Source: CBDHHC01 sp965263345 (GTDB taxonomy: Bacteria > Pseudomonadota > Alphaproteobacteria > Rhizobiales > CBDHHC01). Taken from it: a DNA stretch of 64,000 nt. Position 1 is the first letter of the stretch; every line of letters starts with the position of its first letter. The position numbers and the translations under genes are program-made. The DNA lies in contig CBDHHC010000004.1 of the NCBI GenBank assembly GCA_965263345.1, forward strand, positions 124,001 through 188,000, written 5' to 3'. Positions 51,289 through 60,706 of the stretch are shown here, in pieces. Under the pieces are notes generated by a model. That model was not told the origin of the DNA and ran no database searches. It saw only the letters and a list, made by a program, of their open reading frames with translations.

Positions 51289-53628
51289 TTGAGACTTTTA
51301 CTCCTATTTGTCCTTTCGGCGACAATATTTATTGCGCATTACTCTGAATACGCTTTTGCGCAATCTGTTGTTTCTATTAATCAACGAGATAAGACTTATG
51401 AAGATAGCCGATCACGGCTGAAAGTTGGGCGACCTGATACGAATGCTCTTGATGCTTTAGGGTATGTGCTTCCGAATGGAATTATTGTGAGCCCAAATCT
51501 CAGTGTTTCTGGAGGATATGATAGCAATCCAGATAATTTATTCAGCGAGCAGGAAAGTTCTTATGGCGTCGTTGATGGTTCGCTTGTATTTGGCTATGCG
51601 AAACCTAATCATGCAACGACGATTGCTTTGAAGGGCAAGTTTGTTGAGTATGAGGGATTGGAGCGGTCTGAGCGTTGGGATGCGGGTATTGTCTTTGATA
51701 CATATTATCGATTGAGCCCAAGCCTGGAATTTAGTGCTGGGGCGCTGCATCTGCATGATAAGGTCAGTTTTACTGAGAATGAATCGACTGCAGGTTATTA
51801 TAAGTTCCAGTATAGCACACCTTATTTGCTGGGTTATACGGAAGGGATTGCGCATCAGATCCGTTATTTGAGCCAGCAGGCGATTGATACGTCACTTTCT
51901 TTAGCTGAACAGAGATTTCTTTATAATAGTGAATTTAATGCAAGCCGGGTTGAGAAGAAGGCCGGGCTTATGATTTTGAAGGATAAGGTGGTCAGCCCTT
52001 ATGTAGAGGGTGGCTATGCCTGGATTGATTATATTGATCAGACGATAGGGGATGAGGTTAACCGGGATGCGCAGGAATATTGGGTGATTGCCGGGGTTCG
52101 GGTGACGTTTGCTCCGCAGATCCAGGCTGATATTGGTTATCGGTATAATTATCGGGATTTAGATGATCAGACGTTTTCGAATTATGAAACTGATTATATT
52201 GATGCGCGGCTGACGTGGATTCCAACCAAGAATTTCCGTGCAAGTTTAGAGGTAGATAAAAAGCTTGGGGTTCCTTCTGCCGGGCGGTCACGCCTTAGTA
52301 AGATTACGACTTATGGGTTGCTGGCACAGTATCAACCGACTTCACGGATTTTATATTCCTTGCGCGCTTATCAGAGACGCACGCAGGAGATTGGGGATAT
52401 TGGGAATTATCGTGAGCGGGGTTTGCAGAGCGAAACGACTTATCAGGTGAATAATAAGACTGAGTTTTATGTCAACAGTCTCTGGAGCCAATTAAAAGAG
52501 CAAACGACACAGAGCCATTATGAACGGTTTAAAATTGGGCTTGGCTTGCGGGTGAAATATAATGGGACAGAAAGCACACCGTGGAAGAGTTTTTGGGATG
52601 AGCTAAAAGAGCTTCCTGTTGAGGATAAGGTTCTTAACACAGGGGTGAGTTATGGGTATCTATTTTTGCCTGAGATACGCATGATGGCCCGGACAGATGG
52701 TGGTTTGACTACAACGACGGGGCACTTTACGAACCATGAGGGACAGGTGGACGGATATCAGGTTGATCTCGCGCTTGATCAAATCCAGCTCCAAAACCCG
52801 TTTGGTGATGATAAGGCTAATCTTTCTTTGAAAGGGTTTTATGGGCGCTATAAGGGCACGGATATTACGGATTGTAATTTTACAGCTTCGACGGACTGTT
52901 TGTTTGTGAACATTCAGGATACGGTTTTGAATGTTGATAATAATACCGGGCCGTTTGGGACGTGGCTCGCGCGGACGCGCCGGGATGTGGCGCATTGGGG
53001 TGTGGCGATTGAAGCGCCGCTTCTATATGAGATGTCAACCAGCAGTTTGAAAGACAGTGGCAAAGTGGTTGTGCCGACGTCGTGGAAATTCGGGGTGGCG
53101 ATGAAGGCGATTGAGCAGGACACCAATCTGTTTGCGATTGATACGTCTGTGCCGGACCCTGTTGATTATGATGAAACATTAGATACGTTTTATTATGGGG
53201 TTTATGCGGCTTATTCGCGGAAATATCATATACAGCCAGACCTTGCGTTGAATGTGACGGCGGAAGGCGGGCTTTATTATGCAGATACGAATTATGAAGG
53301 ATATTATGTGGCCTATCTGCCGATTGGGGGTGGCGCTTATATTCTTGATTCCGGCGTGGCTTATGATGCGCATCAACAAGAAGCGTTTATCGGGTCTTTG
53401 CAATTGGAACTCACAAAAAAATACGACTGGGGGAATTTTACCCTGAATGGCAAGGCGGAATATTATTCTTATGCTCCAAGGATCAAATATAATGATCATG
53501 ACCAAGGTGGTGGTGCCATTCTGGACCTTGTTGGTAGACAGCAGGGGACGAGCATTACGAATGATGATGCCTATGCGTTATCGTTTGGAGGGCGGTTTAG
53601 TATTCCGTTGGAGAATTTGGTTAAGTAA
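51289..53628 (+). CDS. Large outer-membrane beta-barrel protein
   Basis: 779 aa from a TTG with GGGGAG seven bases upstream. A signal peptide ends near EYAFAQ. From about residue 60 the protein is a run of alternating beta strands: VSPNLSVSGGYDSNPDNLF, NHATTIALKGKFVEYEGL, LEFSAGALHLHDKVSF, QADIGYRYNYRDLDDQTF and more, ending in a barrel closing segment ALSFGGRFSIPLENLVK. This fits the outer-membrane beta-barrel (BBP2-like) class seen with exopolysaccharide or surface systems. The 3' third is visibly richer in G and C than the surrounding genes. Substrate unknown. Confidence 0.82.
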   Translation: MRLLLLFVLSATIFIAHYSEYAFAQSVVSINQRDKTYEDSRSRLKVGRPDTNALDALGYVLPNGIIVSPNLSVSGGYDSNPDNLFSEQESSYGVVDGSLVFGYAKPNHATTIALKGKFVEYEGLERSERWDAGIVFDTYYRLSPSLEFSAGALHLHDKVSFTENESTAGYYKFQYSTPYLLGYTEGIAHQIRYLSQQAIDTSLSLAEQRFLYNSEFNASRVEKKAGLMILKDKVVSPYVEGGYAWIDYIDQTIGDEVNRDAQEYWVIAGVRVTFAPQIQADIGYRYNYRDLDDQTFSNYETDYIDARLTWIPTKNFRASLEVDKKLGVPSAGRSRLSKITTYGLLAQYQPTSRILYSLRAYQRRTQEIGDIGNYRERGLQSETTYQVNNKTEFYVNSLWSQLKEQTTQSHYERFKIGLGLRVKYNGTESTPWKSFWDELKELPVEDKVLNTGVSYGYLFLPEIRMMARTDGGLTTTTGHFTNHEGQVDGYQVDLALDQIQLQNPFGDDKANLSLKGFYGRYKGTDITDCNFTASTDCLFVNIQDTVLNVDNNTGPFGTWLARTRRDVAHWGVAIEAPLLYEMSTSSLKDSGKVVVPTSWKFGVAMKAIEQDTNLFAIDTSVPDPVDYDETLDTFYYGVYAAYSRKYHIQPDLALNVTAEGGLYYADTNYEGYYVAYLPIGGGAYILDSGVAYDAHQQEAFIGSLQLELTKKYDWGNFTLNGKAEYYSYAPRIKYNDHDQGGGAILDLVGRQQGTSITNDDAYALSFGGRFSIPLENLVK

Positions 53629-54096
53629 GGCACCCAAAATTTCCCATGACCTTAGCGGGGCTGGATATGCAACCCTGCCCCATTATTCATTCCAGAACAT
53701 CCAGGGCATCACGAGTTGAGAAAATGGCATGAACGATAGGGTCAGGTTTACAAAAGCTGACCCGCGAAGAAAATCGTTTCTATGCTTAAAATTGTATTAC
53801 TTGAAACCTACACGCAGATTATAACAAATTTAGGCTAGGTTGAAGGGGTAAATTGGGGGCTTTTGATAAAATTGTCTGTTTTGCGGTGTTCATTTTTGTT
53901 TTTTAAAATTTCTTTAAAAGTAATCCCGTTAATAAACTCGCTTCTTTCTGAAGCAAATTCGCGTCAATACATGTCATTACTGTCAACATGCGAACATTAA
54001 TTATCTTTGTTATGATTAACACTTGAATAATCTGAAATATAAAATTTTTTGTACTATAGTCACATCATCGAAATTGATTACAGCGAGGCGTAAACG
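53629..54096. other. Intergenic region with small inverted repeats
   Basis: 468 bp. A GCGGGGC...GCCCC arm near 53658-53680 and GGGTCAG/CTGACCC (53739-53763) are visible, and GCTTC...GAAGC with GCAAATTCGC near 53939-53965 echoes the GCGAATTTGC hairpin of the dispersed repeats. No gene. Confidence 0.6.
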
Positions 54097-54474
54097 ATGA
54101 AAAATATTATCCGTATTTCAGTTATTTCAACAGTTGCTTTAACTCTTTCTGCTGCAAGTTCATTTGCTTTTAATAGCGATCGTGGTTTCGGTGGAATGGC
54201 TAAACATTTCTCTGTTAATGCTGCTGCAGCTAGTGGCAAAATTAAGGGTTATGTTTATACAGGTCGTAAAGGCAACCTGACTACTACAAATACTTCAGAG
54301 CAGTTCAATAAATCTTATAAGAGTGTAAAGCCTGGTCTCTTCACAGTTGGTGGTGAGTCTGGTGCTCGCAATACCATTACTGCGAAATTGAAAAACTTAG
54401 GTGGTGATTTGCAGATTAACAGCAAGTCTTCAGCTTCTGGTGTTTCTGGTTTTGGTAAGATGACTAGATACTAA
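54097..54474 (+). CDS. Small secreted Gly/Ser/Lys-rich protein
   Basis: 125 aa with a signal peptide ending near SSFAFN. The mature part is polar and basic (GKIKGYVYTGRKGNLTTTNT, then GGDLQINSKSSASGV), no Cys. GAGG before the start. Closely followed, after a terminator, by a second secreted protein with similar composition. No family recognised; possibly a surface or matrix protein. Confidence 0.75.
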   Translation: MKNIIRISVISTVALTLSAASSFAFNSDRGFGGMAKHFSVNAAAASGKIKGYVYTGRKGNLTTTNTSEQFNKSYKSVKPGLFTVGGESGARNTITAKLKNLGGDLQINSKSSASGVSGFGKMTRY

Positions 54475-54563
54475 TCCTATTGATAAAAAGCTCCTGGTAT
54501 CTCCCCTCTCCTTAGTGAGCAATAACAATAAGACGACATAACAATAATAATAATAAAATCCTT

Positions 54564-54597
54564 AACACCATAACACACTCCGTTATGGTGTTTTTTT
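54564..54597 (+). terminator. Intrinsic terminator after the first small secreted protein gene
   Basis: AACACCATAAC/GTTATGGTGTT with a 7-base loop and a T run. A short (AAT)n run lies just before it, at about 54540-54556. The rest of 54475-54815 holds no gene. Confidence 0.92.
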
Positions 54598-54815
54598 CGT
54601 CGCTATTTCCATATCTTCTGATACTTCGTCACTCTTCGTTTATGTAGGTTTTCTACACTTCACTCACCGCTTCTTGTCTTAAAAAATTTGGAGATAGGGA
54701 TTATTATATCTCCCTCAATTAACTCTATCTCAGCTTCATTTTTCTTCACCGCATAACTGGCACGCTATTTGGAACATAAGTTAACAGTTGTTTCATAGTG
54801 GTAAAGGATTGAGTT

Positions 54816-55415
54816 ATGGCGTTCATCGATAAATTAATTACAACTGGTTGTGCTGTTGCGTTATGTAGTGTTGTTTCTTCTGTTGCGTTTGCAGGTGGGT
54901 TTTCTTCTTCTTTTGGATCACCAATTGGCGGGATTTCAGCAAAAGCCTTGTCTAAGAATTACTCCTATCTCACATCTAAATCTGGAACAGTTTCTACGAA
55001 GAACTATGCCAGAGTTTCTCATAAAACACTGCATGGCAATAATGGAAATAAAATCCTTAAAGGATTTGCGGAAGCTGGGAATAAGGTCAATGTTTATGTG
55101 AATGGCCAGGTTTGTAAGAAGACTTGTTATAATGGTCTGGTGAAGGTTGATCAGAAAAGTGTAGCTAAAACGAAACTGTATATTAAGGGCAAAAATATAC
55201 TCGCAAAAGCGTATGCAAAAAATAATGTTTATGTGAAAGTTCAAGGGCAGCTTGCTTTTGAAAATGAAGAGTATGCTTATGCTATTGGACGTTTTACGCC
55301 GCTTGGGACAGTGGTGCAGTCTGGTGGTACTAGCCGGAATAAATTAGAAGCGAAAGGTTTGGTTCGTCTTGAAACAGGACAAGTTGTTAAAGCTTCTGGC
55401 CAGGTTGGGAAATAA
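54816..55415 (+). CDS. Secreted Gly/Ser/Lys-rich protein 2
   Basis: 199 aa with a signal peptide (to about SVAFAGG). The mature part has repeated short Lys/Asn/Val-rich beta strands (NKVNVYVNGQVCKKTC, AKTKLYIKGKNILAKAYAKNNVYVKVQGQL). Two adjacent Cys (VCKKTC). It has the same general make-up as the gene at 54097, and both may belong to one surface-matrix group, though they are not clearly homologous. AAAGGA precedes the start. Followed by a terminator at 55459. Confidence 0.72.
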   Translation: MAFIDKLITTGCAVALCSVVSSVAFAGGFSSSFGSPIGGISAKALSKNYSYLTSKSGTVSTKNYARVSHKTLHGNNGNKILKGFAEAGNKVNVYVNGQVCKKTCYNGLVKVDQKSVAKTKLYIKGKNILAKAYAKNNVYVKVQGQLAFENEEYAYAIGRFTPLGTVVQSGGTSRNKLEAKGLVRLETGQVVKASGQVGK

Positions 55416-55458
55416 CACTCCAATTTTTTAGAAACAGCATCTAAACTCTCCTAACCTT

Positions 55459-55499
55459 GAATACTCCTTTGTGCTTATGCACAGGGAGTATTCATTTTT
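55459..55499 (+). terminator. Intrinsic terminator after the secreted protein 2 gene
   Basis: GAATACTCC...TGTGC/GCACA...GGAGTATTC with an internal mismatch, then ATTTTT. Lies just before the convergent methyltransferase gene. Confidence 0.88.
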
Positions 55500-55516
55500 G
55501 AAAAAGTTTGAGGCTA

Positions 55517-56347
55517 TTAATTGGGTTGAAGCTTACGCTTCATTTGGAATATTCTTAAGGCGATTTGAGAATAAGCTGTTTCGAGCTGAGACCACACTTC
55601 GAGTTCATCTCGTGCTTTGTCATAATCGAATGGAAATGCTTTGGCATTATCAAAGATATCAATCCATAAAAGATACATCTGCATCAAATTGCTGTTTGCA
55701 AATGGGCCAATTTGAGGCACCTTAATTAATTCATCTTCAGCTATATTCCAACCGACTATCTCTTTTAGATTATTTCCCAACTGATCTAAGCTTGAGCGAT
55801 TTTTGTTTTGCTTGGCTGCCGCTTTTGGGATTTCATTTATTAGCTCAAGAAAAATCGGTGTTGGCGGGATATTTAGTAATTGCCTTGGTTCTGGTTCGAT
55901 AATGATTAATGATCCGTTAGGCTGCATTATTTTTGCGGCATGATCAAAAATCTCATCTAAACAGGTCATATGCTGCACGATAAGGCGCATCAGTATTGTA
56001 TCATATTTTTGGGATGGCTCGTGCTTAAAAAAATCTGCTTCCTCGAAAGTTATAGCTTTATCAGGATAATTGTTAATCGCTATACTGACCAGGTCATGGG
56101 AGATATCGATACCTGTAAAGTTCTTTTCAGGAAAAAAGTTTCTTAACTCCGTCAGGTAAAAACCGTTTCCACATCCTGCATCCAGCACATTTTGTGCTCT
56201 GGCCCAATCTTTACTTGCATGAAAAAATTGTAATTCGAATGGCAACAATAAATTTGTCTGAGCATCTAATAAGCTATCCCAACAAAATACTGCATTATCA
56301 TAATTTGTGTGCATAATATCTTGGGAAACTTCTGTATTTTCTAACAT
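55517..56347 (-). CDS. SAM-dependent methyltransferase, class I
   Basis: About 276 aa from the ATG at 56347 (the frame is open further). SAM motif I VLDAGCGNGFYLTELRNFFP, strand 2 FTGIDISHDLVSIAI, then the LMRLIVQHMTCLDEI and GSLIIIEPEPRQLLN motifs. The C-terminal 100 residues form a helical cap. Substrate unknown. It converges on the secreted protein gene and is followed upstream by a LysR gene on the same strand. Confidence 0.88.
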   Translation of the reverse strand: MLENTEVSQDIMHTNYDNAVFCWDSLLDAQTNLLLPFELQFFHASKDWARAQNVLDAGCGNGFYLTELRNFFPEKNFTGIDISHDLVSIAINNYPDKAITFEEADFFKHEPSQKYDTILMRLIVQHMTCLDEIFDHAAKIMQPNGSLIIIEPEPRQLLNIPPTPIFLELINEIPKAAAKQNKNRSSLDQLGNNLKEIVGWNIAEDELIKVPQIGPFANSNLMQMYLLWIDIFDNAKAFPFDYDKARDELEVWSQLETAYSQIALRIFQMKRKLQPN

Positions 56348-56509
56348 CTTTGAAAACCTATAAAAAAAAATAAAATTATAAATGTCGTCTTCAAACGAAG
56401 ACATATTGTATACGTCACGCGACAATATTTTCTGTTGCAGAAAATAATTTCAAAAAAATATAATATATTTACTAACAGCATTATTATGTTGATTTAATGT
56501 ACTCTAAGC

Positions 56510-57535
56510 CTACACTGCGACTTTTTCAATGTAATCAGCATGAGAATCTTCTGGTTTCATTTTAACTAAATCAAGCGGGTGTATGAATTCCCTTCTAAAG
56601 CAAGGGTAAACTTTTGGATCAAAAATTTCTTTTATCCACTCAATTGCAAGTGCCTTACATGGAACTTTTTTGACTTCAGGATGATAGGTCATCCAGATTT
56701 CAAGACATGCTGGCTTAGCTATCTTATCAACTGGAACGATATTTCCCCATTCTGGATACACATATGTTGGTATAGCTCCTATCCCAGCGCCCTGGGCTAT
56801 CGCATAATAGTTTGCTGTGCTTGTATTGGTTTCTACTGCAACATTAATATGATTCCCAAAAGCCTCAAAAAAAGCGTTCCTGGGTATTTGATCAGATAGT
56901 TGTTGCACCATCCGGTGACGTGCTAAATCTTTATTACTTTCAGGAGTACCATAAATATCCAAATAGTTTTGAGAGGCAAAGGGATATATATGCATGTTAG
57001 CTATCTTTGCCGCAATCAGGTCTGGACTGTCAGGTTTGTTGAATTGTAGGGCTATATCTGACTCTAAACGAAAGACATCTACTTTAGTCATAGAACAATT
57101 TAAGTTTATTTTGACTTCTGGATATGTTTTTTGGAATTCAATCATTCGAGGAATAAACCAACACGTTCCGAGACCTTCAGTAATTGATATTGACACATCC
57201 CCCTTCATTGCCTGTTCGTTTGATAAACTGTTGTCACGAAGCAGATCAAAAAAACCATCTTCCATCTTTTTGGCATATGCAAGAATGGATTTTCCTCTGG
57301 TTGTCAAGCTGACACCTTCATTAATTCTAATGAATATGCATTGACCTAATGCTTCTTCCAGCCGATCAATACGGCGCATTACGGTTGGTGTACTCATTTG
57401 CAAATGAGCCGCTGCTTTTCGGAAACTTTTATGCTCAGCACAGGCTATTAGAACTGGAACATCTTCCCAATTAATATGGTTTATTTTGAGAGCGTTCGAT
57501 GAGCGTTTCATTTCTGTAACAGGGGTTTTTGACAT
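56510..57535 (-). CDS. LysR-family transcriptional regulator
   Basis: 341 aa. The winged HTH lies near 20-80 (VLIACAEHKSFRKAAAHLQMSTPTVMRRIDRLEEAL) and the periplasmic-binding-like effector domain from about 100 (GDVSISITEGLGTCWFIPRM). It is divergent from the GNAT-type genes at 57644, with 108 bp between starts, so it probably regulates that operon. The N-terminus has an extra 18 residues before the HTH. Confidence 0.93.
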   Translation of the reverse strand: MSKTPVTEMKRSSNALKINHINWEDVPVLIACAEHKSFRKAAAHLQMSTPTVMRRIDRLEEALGQCIFIRINEGVSLTTRGKSILAYAKKMEDGFFDLLRDNSLSNEQAMKGDVSISITEGLGTCWFIPRMIEFQKTYPEVKINLNCSMTKVDVFRLESDIALQFNKPDSPDLIAAKIANMHIYPFASQNYLDIYGTPESNKDLARHRMVQQLSDQIPRNAFFEAFGNHINVAVETNTSTANYYAIAQGAGIGAIPTYVYPEWGNIVPVDKIAKPACLEIWMTYHPEVKKVPCKALAIEWIKEIFDPKVYPCFRREFIHPLDLVKMKPEDSHADYIEKVAV

Positions 57536-57643
57536 TTTGAATTTAAAACTCTCAATTATTGTTTATACTCAGTTTTATTGATTATACGAAAAAATATATT
57601 TTATACCAATACTAAGTTTTCATACTTCAAGGAATTTTATACT

Positions 57644-58246
57644 ATGTTACATAATAAAATTAATACTGTTAATCATAAAGAGGCTTCTCGGCATGAGTTT
57701 GACCTACTAAAATTGCCTAAAAGGCAAAGGGTTGAAGCACGTCGCTGTACAATTGATAACGCCGATACAGTATGCTCTATCGCCAGAAACGAGCTGCCAA
57801 TAGAAGTTGCAAGCCCTGAAGTTGTACGCAGTGCTGTCAGATATAACAAAAATAATATTCTTATATTTTGTCATAAAGAAGAAATTGTTGGTTTTTTTGC
57901 AATGCTTATGCTTAACCACATTGGCCTTGAGCGTATTCTTCTTGGGGAGTTTGATACACTAGATCCTTCTCCAAAATGTCTAGCTCCTCGTTTAGAAACA
58001 CCAATGGGCATTTATATTTGGGCCGTTGTGGCACATGGCATTGCTGCTGAGGGCATTAAACATGCTAGTCATTTTTTAAACCAACCAGTTTATAGGCATT
58101 CCAACTTATTTACTCGCCCTACAACAGATGAAGGAGCTCGTATCATTAAGGCTGTTGGTTTTAAACCTGTTGACTGTGGTACTGAGGGACTTCATCGATA
58201 TGTCCGACTTGCTAATCGCAATCCAAATTTCAGACAAGCAGCGTAG
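57644..58246 (+). CDS. GNAT-like protein, first gene of LysR-linked operon
   Basis: About 200 aa from the ATG at 57644, with AAGGA ten bases upstream; the frame is open from 57578. A GNAT-like pattern is seen (NILIFCHKEEIVGFFAMLMLNH, then GIYIWAVVAHGIAAEGIKHA and ARIIKAVGFKPVDCGTEGL), though the acetyl-CoA loop is not obvious, so it may be a divergent or non-catalytic member. It is followed 13 bp later by a second, clearer GNAT gene. Confidence 0.65.
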   Translation: MLHNKINTVNHKEASRHEFDLLKLPKRQRVEARRCTIDNADTVCSIARNELPIEVASPEVVRSAVRYNKNNILIFCHKEEIVGFFAMLMLNHIGLERILLGEFDTLDPSPKCLAPRLETPMGIYIWAVVAHGIAAEGIKHASHFLNQPVYRHSNLFTRPTTDEGARIIKAVGFKPVDCGTEGLHRYVRLANRNPNFRQAA

Positions 58247-58259
58247 GGAGTTAACATAA

Positions 58260-58898
58260 ATGAATAAACCAATATATGACTCCTATGACCCTGATATTAC
58301 CCTATCACAAGGTAGAGGAAAGGATGTTTATGGCATTAAGGTGGCTAGAAGTCTCAATGAGGTAATGCAAGTCATTACAATACGCTCTGCTGTTTTTGTC
58401 TCAGAGCAGGAATGCCCCTATGACGAAGAGTTTGACGGTAATGATTTTTGTGCCACCCATTTGATTGGATATAAAGGTCGTGAGCCAATAGCTTGTGTCA
58501 GGTGTCGTTTCTTTGCTGATTTTGCGAAATTAGAGAGACTTGCCGTACGTCATGAATATCGTAATAAGCCGATCTCCTTTACAATTGTACGTGCTGCTTT
58601 AGAGCTGATGCGCAAGAAAGGATATCGTGTTGTGTATGGACATGCACAATCTCGACTTGTGAAATTCTGGTCACGGTTTGGCTTCAAGACAGTTGATGAT
58701 CGCCCAGAATTTAAATTTTCAGATTTCGCCTATAAGGAAATTGTGAACTATCTCACTCCGGACCCTGAGGCAATCTCTATTGATAATGATCCTTATATGA
58801 TTATTAGACCTGAAGGGGCTTGGCATAATGCTGGTGTTTTAGAACAATCTGCGGACCGTCCTATTACAAGCCCTCTTAAAAATAAAGAAGCTGCATAA
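58260..58898 (+). CDS. GNAT-family N-acetyltransferase
   Basis: 212 aa with a TAGGGAG site. The GNAT core is clear: SAVFVSEQECPYDEEFDGND, CVRCRFFADFAKLERLAV and AALELMRKKGYRVVYGHAQ, in the arrangement of ElaA-like enzymes. The C-terminal 50 residues are an extension. It would acetylate an amine substrate that is unknown. Probably in one operon with 57644 and 58919. Confidence 0.88.
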   Translation: MNKPIYDSYDPDITLSQGRGKDVYGIKVARSLNEVMQVITIRSAVFVSEQECPYDEEFDGNDFCATHLIGYKGREPIACVRCRFFADFAKLERLAVRHEYRNKPISFTIVRAALELMRKKGYRVVYGHAQSRLVKFWSRFGFKTVDDRPEFKFSDFAYKEIVNYLTPDPEAISIDNDPYMIIRPEGAWHNAGVLEQSADRPITSPLKNKEAA

Positions 58899-58918
58899 CT
58901 ATAACAAGAGATTTTTTT

Positions 58919-59506
58919 ATGAATTACTATAAGTGCCGAAAAGTAACGCCTATTACTAATCCGCCACTCTTTGTCTTTATGGATTTTCACCTAGAATTTT
59001 TCTCAGATAATAAGGCGTATTCAAAAGGTGATTTGAAAAAATGCATTGAAAAATGCAGGAAAGTTTTAAATTATGCGCGTAAAAATAGGTTTCCAATCGC
59101 GCATTTTAGACAAAATCATCAAGGCACTGCAATTCATTATAAAAATACAGCTTCAGACCTAGTGCGTTGGTTTAAGGATTTTAGACCAATGCACAACGAA
59201 ATGATATTTGAGAGAACTTTTCCCTCTTGCTACAGCAGCAAGAATTTTAACAGTTATCTCTCAAAAATCATTAATCCCCATATTATTTTACTTGGATTAA
59301 CATCAACTCATGGTTGCTTGCAAACTGCTCTTGATGCTTATAGTAGGCGCCATGACTTAACCTTTATACGTGATGGTTCTGCAACGCCGGCCTTAGGGGA
59401 TTATTCGAGTAATGACGCTCATCTTATGATCTCAGAAATTATAAATATTTATTCGAGAGTTCTTACGGCCCAAGAGTTTCTAGAGCAAAATCATGTTGCT
59501 CAGTAA
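58919..59506 (+). CDS. Isochorismatase-family cysteine hydrolase with Lys replaced by Arg
   Basis: 195 aa. The fold is clear: catalytic Asp in FVFMDFHLEF, catalytic Cys in LTSTHGCLQTALDAYSRRHD followed by FIRDGSATP. The central motif, which in this family usually reads with Lys (KPGYSAF type), here is ERTFPSCYSS, so the catalytic Lys position is Arg. Third gene of the LysR-linked operon (21 bp after the GNAT). Family members hydrolyse amides or vinyl ethers such as isochorismate or nicotinamide; the Arg suggests altered or weak activity. Confidence 0.82.
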   Translation: MNYYKCRKVTPITNPPLFVFMDFHLEFFSDNKAYSKGDLKKCIEKCRKVLNYARKNRFPIAHFRQNHQGTAIHYKNTASDLVRWFKDFRPMHNEMIFERTFPSCYSSKNFNSYLSKIINPHIILLGLTSTHGCLQTALDAYSRRHDLTFIRDGSATPALGDYSSNDAHLMISEIINIYSRVLTAQEFLEQNHVAQ

Positions 59507-59804
59507 TTTTATTTTATATTATATGAAATTATTTACTTTATTATCTAATAAGACATTCACTTGAGTTTATTTAACGTGATATAGTAGGTTTATTATACTA
59601 ACATCGCAGGATCTTATGGCACAATTCCATTAATCAATCTTTTAATTTCTCATAATACCTAATTGACTCTCAAATAAAAACCTATCTATGGTCAACAGCA
59701 ATACTTTTGGCTATGCTTATATTTAACCAGCTTAGCCATTCGGATTAGGCAAAGAATATGATATCTTAATCCTAGAGCAAACATTAAAACAATAAAGATG
59801 CCTC

Positions 59805-60605
59805 GTGAATAACAGTAGTTTTGCAGAAATTGCCCTCGAAAAAACGTTTATAAAAAAGATTGGAAATGGCTCTCCAGTCATTGTCGTTAATGGCGGGCCA
59901 GGGTTTTCATCTAATTATATTCTAGATAGCCTTAACTTCTTAGAACATCGTTATAATATAACGTTCTACGATCAACCAGGTTGTGGTGCAACACCTCAGA
60001 TATTTGATGAGTTATCGCTAAATAGTACTGCAAAGCATCTTAGTTATATTATTAAAGAAGCAACGAGAAATGAACCTGCAACCATAATTGCTCATTCATA
60101 TGGTTGTATTGTATTTCTGAAAGCGATGAGGATCATTGGTGATGATTCATGCTTGCACAAAGTCATTCTCTTGAACCCTATGCCATGGCTTGCGCATCAT
60201 TATGGAGTTATTGCAGAAAGTTCGTATAACAATCTCACTGATAATGAACGTCATAATTTTCATAAGTATTTTGAAGAATCAAATGCTGATAAAATTATGG
60301 AGATTTTATTGCCTTATTATACTCCTAATGAGCACACATTAACGGCTGATTCTTTCCAGTTGAATCTTGAAACTTATAGTGCTGTTAATCGTACACTTAT
60401 TGACTTTGACTTGAGCAATGAATTTTCTCTTTTGAAAGATTATCTCATTATTTTGGGAGATCTAGATTTTATACAGCCAGATCATATTAAACCCCTTCTT
60501 AATACATATGATCATCTACATATTATGAAAGATGTTGGCCACTTCCCTTTTTATGAAAAACCAGATGAGTTTCGGACACTAATAGGGGCTTACCTGGCTC
60601 AATAA
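59805..60605 (+). CDS. Alpha/beta hydrolase, proline iminopeptidase-like
   Basis: 266 aa from a GTG at 59805 with only a weak site. The oxyanion motif is VVNGGPGFSSNYIL, the DQPGCGAT block and the nucleophile elbow AHSYGCIV with Ser; the C-terminal His lies in DVGHFPFYEKPDEF. The layout follows proline iminopeptidases (aminopeptidase release of N-terminal Pro). The 59507-59804 gap before it holds no gene. It may belong to the LysR-linked cluster, but the gap suggests its own promoter. Confidence 0.88.
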   Translation: MNNSSFAEIALEKTFIKKIGNGSPVIVVNGGPGFSSNYILDSLNFLEHRYNITFYDQPGCGATPQIFDELSLNSTAKHLSYIIKEATRNEPATIIAHSYGCIVFLKAMRIIGDDSCLHKVILLNPMPWLAHHYGVIAESSYNNLTDNERHNFHKYFEESNADKIMEILLPYYTPNEHTLTADSFQLNLETYSAVNRTLIDFDLSNEFSLLKDYLIILGDLDFIQPDHIKPLLNTYDHLHIMKDVGHFPFYEKPDEFRTLIGAYLAQ

Positions 60606-60636
60606 TATTTTTATCCTTCCTATTGGTCATACTCAT

Positions 60637-60670
60637 AAAAAAACTGCCCCATAAATATATTATGAGGCAG
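60637..60670 (-). terminator. Terminator between the convergent hydrolase and phoX-like genes
   Basis: On the minus strand CTGCCTCATAA pairs with TTATGGGGCAG, followed by TTTTTTT. It ends the PhoX-like gene. Confidence 0.9.
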
Positions 60671-60706
60671 CCTTTAAATTTATAAATTAGAGTTTATCAC
60701 TCAAAC

